From Ophioderma brevispina (Eukaryota > Echinodermata > Ophiuroidea > Amphilepidida > Ophiodermatidae), in contig JAMKCH010084886.1 in assembly GCA_023653785.1 (NCBI GenBank), positions 1-64,000 on the forward strand: a stretch of DNA of 64,000 bases, in the 5' to 3' direction. A model generated the notes under the pieces. That model was not told the DNA's origin, searched no databases, and saw only the letters and a list, made by a program, of their open reading frames with translations. The position numbers were made by a program, and so were the translations under genes. This document shows, in pieces, positions 45,701 through 57,700 of the stretch. The first letter of the stretch is position 1, and each line of letters opens with the position of its first letter.

Positions 45701-48700
45701 CTTGAACCCGCGGGCCAATTGGCGTTTGAGCTTTGAAGCTGCCCCTAAAATGCCTAAATCCAGGATGGCATTATATGACCATTGTCACTATCAATCGCCA
45801 ACACTGGATTTTTTCTTAACATAATATAATAAGAACTATAAATTTTTGGATACAAAAACTCACTCTATCATTTAAGTTTTGTGAACATCAATAGCCAAAA
45901 CTGACGATATTTCACATATATCTACACATATATCTCCATAATTTTACATGTTATTTGCATTAGGAAATTTAAATAAATATATAAAATGAAGCAACAAGAT
46001 AAAAACACTTTTGGACACAAATTAATTTTATCATTTAGTTTTGTACATATGATTGGAAAAAAATGACTAATAGTATGGTCATTTTAGATTTGAAGCATTT
46101 TACATTAAACAAAAATTGGTAAATGTATATATCTTGCGTATATACAAATATATTGGAGTTTTATTCACGTTTTTATCAAAATTTCCAATGTTCGTATATT
46201 ATCAAAAAATAAGTTTAGCTGGTATCTTGCTTTTTATTCATATTAGTAAAAATTTAAGTGGTAGAATGATTTTCTTGTGTCAAAGAGTATTTTTATTTGC
46301 TTCAATCGTATTTATATTCAAATTTCCGAATGTGTATAACATAATGTAGGTATGAAAAATCGCCATTTTTTTTGCTATTGATTTTTTTACTAGTGCTTAT
46401 AGCAGCCAAATTAGCTGCCATCTTAATTTTGAAGTATGTTTTTTTAAACATAAATGGTAAATATGAATTCCAAAGAATGCATCAAAGTGTTTATTTTGTT
46501 AATATAAATATGATGATGACATGGATCTATGTGAAAATTCATTTTAGATTTTACTATTATCAGTATACTTACGGTGGCCGCCATCTTGGATACAAAATAT
46601 GTTAACAAAACAAAATAGTTGGAATTCGTTTCTTCTGTCTTCAAGTATTAAATACAATGTTGCTGCCCCATAAGTTCAATAATTCAGGTTGTTTGTCTTA
46701 AATTACCAGTTTTTAGCTGTTAATAGCGCTTTCGGCGGCCATATTGGCCGCCATCTTGGATTTGAAGGTTGTTAACAAAAAATGTCAGATGTGGGTTCCT
46801 AGTACCACAAGATATACATACACCATGAATCTGAATCCTATTCTCATCTAGATTAGCGTTGATGCAGCATTTATATTCATAACATAGCTTTTTGGCGGCC
46901 ATTTTGGATGCCATCTTGGATACCAGATGTTTGTTTAATGTGACTGCCATATTGAATTTAGCTGTTTTTGAACTCTTTGGTATTGCAAATACGGGTATTG
47001 TCTTCAATTTGGCCCTCATATTACGTTCAGAATACCAATTATAATGGAATTTGTGTATTTTGGCGGCCATCTTGGATTTGACACCCTAAAAACGTTTTGA
47101 AAAAATTCCAAAATATTTTTTCCAATAAGTTACACCCAGAAGACAAAGAATCACATGGAATTTTGCTTTTAACAGAAAAAAAACACGACAGCTGTATTTA
47201 TGACATACCAGCCTACACTATACGTTCTGGTCCCGAACCAGGCCCCAGCCGCTACAGGCCGGATTTTTGATCGCATCATAACTTAACCGCAGCCTACCGG
47301 CGTGGGACTACAATCAGATACTGGGCTGGCACAGGACTCTCTAATGCATAAGGTATGGTGCCTTCAGCGCGCCATTCTAGATAGGTTTTGCGGAAGCCGG
47401 CATGTGGCCGACAATTTGTCAGCAGGATACGGGTAATCTCCTGCCAAATGAAGGAACTCTACCGCACAAGGCTCCGTAAAGGTACACTTTCTACCAAGCC
47501 GGGCCACAGCAGCGACTTTGTACCAAGTAGGGCCACGGCAGCGAAACTTCACGTGGCAGGGCCACGGCAGCGAAACATTTCACCAAGCCGGGCCACGGCA
47601 GCGAAACTCTGAAAAAGAAAAAAAAAATGCTGCCCAAACCCGTCTAAGCTAAAAAATGCAAATTCAAGATGCCAAAATTGAGGGGAAAAGATTGATGAAT
47701 GTTTCACCTGCATCTTGCCTTTCTGCATGTCAGGACATACGTTTTATGAAAATGCAAGTCCTTACATGTAAAAGGCAATATGCGGCTAAAACATTCCTCA
47801 ATCTTTTCCCCTCAGTTTTTGCTTCTCGATTTGCATTCTCTAACGTAGCCGGGCCACGGCAGGTGAAAGTATAAACAAGGCCTATAGCGAACAAAACACA
47901 TGCCCTATCACGGACAAAGGCAAATTGCGACTAAAACATTCATGAATCGTTTCCCCTCAATTTTGGGATCTCTTTTTGCATTCTCTAACGTAGGCGGGCC
48001 ACTGCAGGTGAAAGTATAGACAAGGCCTATAGCGAACAAAACATATGCCCTAACATAGAACGAGGCAAATCGCTACTAAACCATGAATGTTTTCCCCTCA
48101 ATTTTGGTTTAACACGGCCTATAGTGAATGATACGCATGTCCTGATCCGGGGAAAAGGTGTCATGTAAAAAAGTGTCCAAAAAGTTAATTGCAAAACATC
48201 TACGTGGTATGGTTTCATTGTTTTACTGAGTTTGCTTGCATTGCTTACTTTCTTTTTTTCTTGAGTAAATTTGTACGTGTGGTTTACTGATCATGAGAAA
48301 AATATTCTAAACAAAGTTCCGAAAAAAGGATCAGAAAAGCCACATTGTTTCGTGCATGCCAATGTGCACATGAAATACAAACATTAGACATTTAAAATGT
48401 TTTCCTACTTTTATCTTTATCCATTTATGGATAATGTGGTTCACTTTTAACCACAATCTTAGTGTCTCTTGACTGGGGAATGGATTGTTCACTATAGGTT
48501 TTTTGGTGTTTTTTTTTAACAAGAATAAAGGTTGAAAAAAGTTATGTCCAAAAACAGTGTGCTGTAGTTTCATTTTGTTATTATGAGTTTACTTGCATTG
48601 CTTTACTTTCTTTCTTGTTTCTTGAGTGACTGGCTTGTAGTAGAAGATATGTGCAATATTTTGGGGACTTGGGTGCACTGGTGATAAAAGCTGATTTGGC

Positions 48701-51700
48701 GCAATATCTAAGGAGGGCTGTCATAAGAAACCTTTTTAGCTCTAGGGCATCGCCGATTTTTCCTCTGATAAAATTGGGGCATTTTTTTCAAATGGCTGCA
48801 TTACTTGCTAGATTTGGGATTGAGTTAATAAATACAGTGCTTTTTAGGCTTCAATCATGGCTTTGATTGCCTTTGATGTTTTAAAAAGACTTTTGATCAA
48901 ATAGCCATTGCAGGTTATTCCCACATGGCATATCGGCCATTTTCCAATGGCCCGCCTTTAAAACACTTTTTACATATTTGGTGAATAAATTGTATAACGT
49001 CTCTTGTTCACCAATCAAAGTGAAAACAAGTTTTTATTTGAACATATTCAAATTTGTTGCATGCAACAGTGGTGGCCTTTTCAAGATGGCTGCCATTATT
49101 ACATCTTTTATAGCCTGTTCGTAAACTGTACCTTTGTTAAGGAGAGTCAACTGACAAAGTCTTCACAACGGGCGTGCTTAGAATAGGTTTTTAATTAAAA
49201 AGACTTTAGGTTATCTGATATAACAGTGGTTTTCTCTTACAACATAGCTACCATTTACAAAAAAAAAAAAAAAAAACGTGTAAGATATTTTCAATCATCC
49301 TTACTTCTATTTGAATGAAGAGGCTATTTTGTAATACCCACAATAAAACTCGACAAAGCAAACATAACCAGTGCTTGCCCAGACCTCATTAACGGGCATG
49401 TTTTTTCACACTGAAGTGGGCCCCATGTTGATCCAACTTGGGGGCAACATTCTTGCCACAAACATCCTTAACTACCTTGTCAGAATATGGCATTTAGCAG
49501 AAGATACTACTCCCATTGCTGTACAAAAAATAAAATTATAACTATAGCACTTGTGGTCTCGATTTATAATCATGTGCTCTTCCTAAAGGCATCACTCAAG
49601 TGAACATATCAAAGAAGCCACCTATGAAGTCGGTTATTGTTGGGCTTAAATGATGATTGCATCTCTTGAGCTACAATACAATGTCTAGTGAATGGGATGG
49701 ACAGAAGATTTTAAACGGCCAAATTTAGAAGATGCTCTGTTTTGGTCAATCTTAAAATGAGTCAACATGACACGGCCACTGAGACTTGACTTTTGCAACA
49801 CTGGTAGCCATGATTGATTACACCAAAAAGTGCGCATGCACCTGAGGCCTGAATTTTTAGCAGATTGTTGGAAACTTCCCTTATTGAAAATAGATTACTC
49901 TTTTGTCGGTACAGAAATCAGCGTTAATTCACATCATTGGTGATTTTTTCAACAAAATTGGTCATGCTGTTGGCATTAGCAATACATTGCGAATGTTTTA
50001 ATCTAATAAGGATAAAATGGAACAACAACAAGGGCCTCAGTGCATAGGATTTAAGTAAACCTGGTAAAGAGAATTAATATTGCCCGCCATTGTGATTGTC
50101 ATGTGTGGCAGGCCTTCCACGGTTATACCTGTACTTGTGCAATAGTGTATGCTTGTATCATTAGAACATAACCATAACATAAGAAAGCCTCCGCCCAATT
50201 GGAATGTCACAATCTTTGTTATTAAACAACACTAACAAAACCCCATTCTTAAATATGTTTTGAGTTTATTCATCTGCAAAGCAAAAGATAAAACAAGCAC
50301 TGGTGACTATTTTTTAATGTCTGCCACTTTATAATTTGCCTATTTACAGGTGTATTTGCATTGCTGTGAACATAGTGTCTGCACTTAGTAAAATCAAACA
50401 AATTGTATTACTTTTGTGTGATAAAAATATGCTTTAGTAGAAAAAAATATTCATATTTTTTTTATTTTTTTTCAAAATCGGTAAAAAAAGGGAATTGGAA
50501 AAGATGCCATTTTGAAATGTGCCACCATTTTCTTACAGAAGAGTTCCCCATGAATAAATCTATTTTAGGCTTGCTCTGGGGCTACACTCATGTTTTTGCC
50601 CAAAACAACAAAAAACATAAACACATTATAGTCCATTAAAGAGTCTAAAATACAAGAATGGCATGCCATTTTGGAAAATGGCTGCCATTTTTTGTTACCA
50701 AAAATCTGCGATGCCCTATACCAAAAATCCTTCTAGAACATGCCGAAACTGTGTGCCAACATTCATGCTTTTTCACCAAGTTGCACAATTCCATGCACAT
50801 ATCCTCCTCTCTAACTATTGTGGCTTACTGAGCATGAGAAAAGTCCTAAACAAACGAGAAGTTCAAAAAAGTTCCAAAAGGATCAGATAACCACATTGTT
50901 TTGTGCCGTGCCAAATTCATAAAAAACCAAACACTAAACTAGAAATTTTCCTAAATGTCTCTATCCTTTTACGGATAATGTGGTTCACTATTTTTAGCCT
51001 ACTTTTTGGATTGAACCACTTAACATTTAATAAATATGGGCGCAAATCAAAGTTTCGGTGCAACCTCAAGCCCAATCTGTGGCGTCCTCACAAATACCAC
51101 CCGGTAACCATCACAACTCCGGAAGCCATCACCCTGGTAGAAAACCTGCCCGTCAACCCTGGTAGAACCCGTTCTCAAGGAGCGTCTTCTCTGGTCGCAA
51201 AGAGGAGATACTGGCAGCCAAATTAATTTTTGATTTAGTAAGTAATTTTGCGGCCTGCTTTTGAAAATGCAAAATAAATTTACTAAATTTGAGCAGGGGT
51301 TCGAAGGAACAACTAAAAGAGCAACTTGAAATGAGAACAGGCGTTCGCCGGTCTCTCTAAAGTCAACCACGTGAAATGAAATGAAATTACCTCTGAAAAT
51401 AACAGGTTCAAGTACGTGGCGATTAGAATTACACATCTTCTAACTCTAGGTCAATTGCGTCCTACTTTCCATGTTGGTGAGGATACCTAATGTCAAAGAA
51501 AACCAAAGCAAAATCAAATCAACAGACAGAAATTTTTTTTTTGTTGTGTTAGGTTATTAGGACGCCGATCTTCGAGCCATTTTAATGTTCTAATTTAACA
51601 AAATGCTAGGCTCTTACAATGATAACTTTCCTTTTTTGGCACAGGGCTACTCTCCCACAACACAACGCTTCACACAACTCAACTTGGAACGAAAGCGAAC

Positions 51701-54700
51701 AGGCACCTCAGACTGATCTTGTGGGTCTGGAATATTTGCAAGCGGTAGACTATCATCTGCTTTCTTCCCAATCGGTGACGAACTTGCCTGGGGAACTACA
51801 GGTCCGGCGCTTGTATCCTATTGAACTTGCTACCTCTAACGAACCCGCTATCAGTCCCATGGGCTATTTCTAAGGTGAATTTTGAATGGCAGGGCATGGA
51901 CCTTTTGCTGCGTTTTCTTCTGAACGGGGTGTCGGGATTCGTCCTGAATTTGCCGATCAACAGCATTTGGCTTGCCAAACTTTAAAGCAATCCAGGCGTT
52001 TTACGGCGGCTAGTCACACCAGAAAAATAAAATTCTGAGTCCACCATTTCTGATTCTTTCGTGCTCGCGAGTGATATGAAACGTAAATTGATCACTTCTC
52101 TTCTTGTCTACAACACCGGCTAGGTTCTCGGTGTATCCCAAACCAGGTGGTGGGGGCTTTGTTCATGGTTTCTCCTAGGTTCTACGCCATCTATACGAAA
52201 TTTTCTTTTGATTGTTTTTTCCGGCATCACGGAAGCAAGGTAGAAGGAGGATAGGACTGTCAGATGCTACTGTCTTTCCTTACTGTAAAGGTAGATACAC
52301 TGTCCTGTCTAGAGAGATGTCCTCTCTCTCAGTAATTGCTAGGCGGACGATTTTGGGGCTTTTCTTTCTTAAGCTTCAGCCACCCTTGTCGCAGCCCACC
52401 TGATGGCACCCGTAAGGTATGTTTCCTTGTTGAGGAATCCTTGCACAATGCAACGGAGGTATAGAATCTATCGTAAAGATATGATGCCATCTTCTATTGT
52501 AATTGAGTGCTCGCCACCCTCTTTAGTATCTCAATAACTTTGTCGCAGGTTTTTTGACAAATGGGGGTACGGAAATTGCCTATGTAACGGAGCAGACTCT
52601 GCCATGGCATATATTTTTAATCCGGTTTTGGTGGCTTGATGGCATGAAAAACTTGTGAACCCTTGCTTTGAAACCCTTATAAGCGTATCATGGCTTCATC
52701 TCTTGCCAGTTCTCTCGCGCAGTTGTATTGTTTGCGGCAATTTTCTGGGACGGTTTCCCACACACTTTAAACGCCGATATGGCTACACGCATTTCACATC
52801 TACTTTTCCTTTTTTTCCTGGGCTGTTCCCCTCGGGCAAACGTTTCCAGTCCTCTGCATAGCAAACATCTTAGCCACCTGGATATTGCTCAAAACGTTTC
52901 CTCTTCATTGTTCTACATATCAATTCATTTCTGAAGGCCGGGTGGCTGGAACCAATGTCACGGAATAGTTCCTAAGTTTTATTAAGGCCCTGATCTGAGT
53001 ATATGCCGGAACCAAGCTTTAAAATCTCTGCGGCCTTTTGTTGTCTTTATAATAGGGGGTCTTCTTTTCTCACGATCTCCGTAGGCCTTCACGGATTACG
53101 CATTTGTACCGGCTGATCAAATTTGAACAGAATGACCGGAAAGAATTGGGTAGAAATAACTAAGTGGAGTCATTCTCTGCTGATGTCTTTTCAATGCCGA
53201 CTAAGGGGTTCTTTTGGTTTGAACTCACAAGTAAGTGTTTTGGTCATATTTCGCGAACCACCCGTCTTGAATCTGGTGGTATAGTGGTGTCGTTTATTGG
53301 AGGGAGGGCGGGCCTCTCCCGGGCCATTATCTGAGTCTGGTTCAACAAAAACCTTCTTTTTGGGTCGTGCAGCCGACTGCCTACGGCGACGTGCCGCCGG
53401 CTGCCTAGGGCGTGCGCTGCGGCGCGTCATCTTCATCCTTCATCATCTGAAGCTAGTGCCTGGTCATTGCACGAACTATGTCATCAAGAACATCTACTAG
53501 CTCTGATGAGTCTCGCTATCCAAACTATCATATGGGCACTGTCACTTTGGGCACTGTCACCCCGGACTGTTCACGGTCACTACATATGTCACTACTGTCG
53601 TCTCGATCTGTGCTTGCGGATTCGGAACTCCTAAAACGTGTGTGAGTTCCGAAACCTGGAAGTTGATTAAGCGCACTAGCATTTTCGGCCTGACTAGAAG
53701 CTAGAGCTTGCCTTAGGTCTTTTCGGTCTAATTACTTGGGCGGCTTGGGCGTGTGTTCTAGCAGGAGACCGCGGTATGACGACAACTCGGCCTTGAATGT
53801 GGGATTGGTCACTGCACGTGCTCTACTCGGAGACTGAAGTCGGTTGACGTGCTCTACGGAGACTGAGCGGACTCACTAGAAATCGGCCGTGCTGTGGTGA
53901 TTAGGCCATGGCAATGCCCTCTACTCGGAGACTCTTGTACCTGTGTGAGGACCTGACTGTAACTACTAGATTCGATTCGTCATTTTGGGGCTATGACAAG
54001 TCTCCTCACTCTTTTGCTTGAGGACGGTCCTCATCGTCAGTGGAAACTGTCAGTTTTTTTTGGGTGGGCCTGTTTCTGAGGGCTTCTGCGATTGGCTTCC
54101 CGCAGTGACAGGCCGTTGGTTTCTTGGTCCTTTTTTTTTCTTTTTTTTCTTCCACAACTGTGGTGTGCACTAGGTGTGAGTCACGGCTGCGGCGAATGCT
54201 GCTGTGAACCCCGCCGCTTGGCATTTTCAGCTAGGCGGGGCCTTACACGTTTAGCCTTTTGGATGTTTGGGCTTCTTGCGAGTTCAGTTCATTATTGATT
54301 CCACATTATCATCGTATATTTGGACTTAGAGTGGGATTGTGATTCTTGTTCGCCATACTAGAGGGCTAATAGCCATTGCTATAATTGATTGAAAAACCTC
54401 TCCTTCCCTGGTGGTCAGTGGTCTCGTAATAAATTGAGGCTTCCCTATCAGTATCTTACTTGCTAATCAAACACATACCTGAAAAGTAAAAAAATTTTTT
54501 CAAATTAGGGGGCTATGCAAATTTGATCCTATTTTTTTTTAAACCTAAAAACCATGAAAGCCTACCCTAAAACCACGAGAAACAACCGGGCTATGATTAG
54601 ACCGGTTAGTCACCAAACGAAAAAGTATACTAAAATTTTGACCAAACATTAGAAATCCGCAGAAAAACCTACATACTAAGAAAAATGTCCAAAAAGTCTA

Positions 54701-57700
54701 ATGTTGGTTTTCCTCTGGTGGGCTTCCAAAGATAGGGGATACCATTTGCAGATCTTTTTTTAATTCTGACAGGGGTCCAGAGAATCCCTCCACACCCGAG
54801 GTGGGGGGTCCAGTTTACTCGCCGGAGACACGAGCATGCAACAGTAAGCACTGGATTACATAGTACATTGGCATACTCACCGAGGAGTGAGCATGACCTG
54901 ACTTTAGCCGGTTCATCCTAACTTCATCCGGATTCATGGTCCGTGTTATATCCGCCAGTATTTGCCGCAAAACCATGGCCCGGGTGACCCGGCCTTAGAA
55001 GTTCGCGATACCGAGTATGGTTTCCCCGCCTTTTTACGCGGGTTTGAAACTCTCTCTTACCGGAACCCGATCGTATTTTGTCGCAAAAAACATGGACCGG
55101 ATGACCGCTAGAAGCTTGCGATAACGAGTTTAGGTTTCCCCGCCTTTAACGCGGGTTTGAACTCTGTTACCGGAACCCTATAGTATTTGTAGCAAAAAAC
55201 AATGGAGCCGGATGACCCGGCCTCAGAAGCTGGCGATACCGAGTATGGTTTCCCCGCCCTTTACGCGGAATTGATCTCGCTCTTACTGGAGCCCTATCGT
55301 AATTGTCGCAAAAACCATGCCCCGGATGACCCGGTCTCAAAATCCGGTTTTGCCCGCTCAATAGGCGGTTTAGAACTCTCCCTTACCTAGCGGAACCATT
55401 GCTCTCGTGGGGAAAATGCCCCATTTGATGCCTTACAAAAACAGTCACCGGCATGGTCCGTGTTCAGGGGTGTAAAATCTACGTAAACTCTCTTTTCTCC
55501 AGCTGGTAAAGCTCTGAAAATCGCTCAAAAGCAATCGCGCTTTTGCGTGCGCTCTTCTCAAACCAATATATGCGACTTTCGCCTATCCTTTTTTTTCTCT
55601 CTCAACATCCACCCTCTTATATATATACGTTCTGGTCCCGCACAGGCTCCAGTCGCTAAAGGCAGGCTTTTTTTATCTATGCGCATGCATACATTTTTGT
55701 ACACAATCCAATGGTAACGCGGGGATACGAAAGCGTCCCTAGATCAAAATCCAGATTTCGCATACGGCACCCGTCCATTTTTACTCTCTCCAGCGGAGAG
55801 CGACCTCGGTAAAATCACCCACTAGTCGGTAAACACCGGGGCTGCTGGACTAAAAAAATGTTGGCGCAAAATACACTACCCTCTCCGGCGAAAACAGTCC
55901 GTGGCCTGCCTTGGATTCCAACCAAAAATATTCCGCAGCGTTGGGCAGGGGTTGGTGGGCAGAGAGGTTGCTGTGTCTGCGCCACATTTTTGGATGTAGC
56001 AGACGGGGCGTTTTCCCACTAGTGGTGCTGTACGAGAGCGGCAATCCGCTGAAGAGAGCTCAAAATGGATGGGCCGTATGCGAAATCGGATTTGATCTAG
56101 GGACGCTTTCGGTGCGTACATGTTGTTGAAATCCGTTAGGGTGTATTTTTGCCGTGACTAAGGAAGCACATTTTAAAAAACAACCCTAACGGTTCTCATT
56201 TTTAGACTGGATTTAACCCTCAAATTTACACCAACTTAGCATTTAACGTAGCCGGCCTGCCGTTGGCCCGGCTACGTAAATTGCTAAGCTTGGTGAAATT
56301 GTGAGGGTTAAAAATAGTCTAAAAAAATGCAAATTTACACCAAAGTTTAGGCATTTAAAGTAGCCTGGCCACGGCAGGCTTTTTTTCTTATAAGGGCCTG
56401 GAGTGATCTTCTACGCAAAGTTTCCTCAGTTTTAACCTATAGGCCTGGCGTGAAACCACTGCGAAATTGGCGGGGAAGCTTTAACTTGCTTACGCGTAAA
56501 CATTTTACCTATATAGGCCTTGTTAATCTTCATATTTCGCTGTTAACCAAAAAGAAGTTTGTTAGAATTCGATTAGCTCTAGTTACATTTAAATTGCTTC
56601 TAATTGATTTTGGGACGTTTTCCGCTCTGGGGACGCTTTTGGTTCTCATTGCATCTCGGCCAGTTTCCCCGCAGAAGGTGCAATGTTTCTCATTCATTGC
56701 ATCTCGGACGTCTTCCCGGAAAATGACGCGATGCCGTCTCATTGCATCTCGGCCAGTACCGGCCGAAGAGCGAACTTGGCGACCAATGCCGCTCATTGCA
56801 CTGGGACGTCTTTCTGCAAAATGAGGCGATGTTTCCTCGTTGCATCTGGGATGTATTCCGCGAAAAAATGACGCGACTGTTCCAAAAATAGCATTGGCTA
56901 AAAATACAATAAAAAATAAAACAGTGTTTCTAGACAAAATTGCCATAACGATATGTATTCGCTGCGCGCAGGATTTCTAAACCCAAACATAATCGTAGAA
57001 TAATGGATAAAAAGTAAATTAAGCATATCAATAGGACTACTAACTAGAACTATAATAATTCCACTAGCCCCATGTGAACTGTTACGGGGGTCTCAACATT
57101 AATTTTTTTTTTAATTCATGATTTGTAATTTTTTTTAGTGTTGAGGCCCCTTAAATCAAGTCCTCATGGGGCTAGTGGGATTATTCTAGTTCAGTAAGTA
57201 AGTCCTATTGATATGCTTTAATTTTACTTTTCATCTCAATATTATACCCATTATCGTTTGTAGAAATCCTGACGCAGTGAAGACATATCGAAAAATTTTT
57301 TTTGTTATCAACCATTTTTGTCTAGAAAACACTTGTTTTTTATATTTTAAATTATATTTTAGAAATGCTATTTGAAATTGTTATCATTACAAAAACAAGC
57401 CACTGAATTTTCATAAATAAATGTGAAAATTAGAGGTCAAAGCTAATACTTTTGGATATAAATTTTTTAAAGCTTAAAAAAATTAAATATCGCAGCGTGA
57501 GCGAAAACAATAAAATACAGAAAATATCACGAGGAATTCAAGTCGTGAGCGACATTTTCGACCATAACTTTGAACGGAAGCTTCCGATTTTGTCAAACAA
57601 AAAAGCAAAAGAAAGGTAATTGTTCTTATTACATTTAAAATATTCATTTTAGCCCCTCCAACCCCATATCCCCTTAAATTGACTGTTAAACAAGGTCAGG

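Larger units (their letters stand above)
43311..47222. mobile_element. 3.9-kb foldback (giant inverted repeat) element
   Basis: The left arm begins AGTGTAGGCTACAAGTAG and the right arm ends GCCTACACTA. Between them the arms mirror in order: TTCTGTTAAAAGCAAATTTC / GAATTTTGCTTTTAACAGA; TTTTTTCAAACGATTTTTGG / AACGTTTTGAAAAAATTCC; AATACCCATATTTTGACACC region / GGTATTGCAAATACGGGTATTG; TAGGAACCCACATCTGA / TCAGATGTGGGTTCCTA; GGTAATTTAAGTTTAAGACA / TGTTTGTCTTAAATTACCAG; CACATAGATCTGTCAT / ATGACATGGATCTATGTG. The inner ~2.4 kb dissolves into ~200-bp tandem units. A TTAA MITE interrupts the left arm. No ORF. Confidence 0.8.

Noticed and set aside
51047..51436. 129-codon minus-strand ORF
   Set aside because: No recognisable motif and beyond the last conserved block of the piggyBac remnant; kept out for lack of support.
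54955..55400. CRISPR-like regular repeats
   Set aside because: Units are about 115 bp without unique spacers, and the genome is eukaryotic; it is an ordinary tandem repeat.
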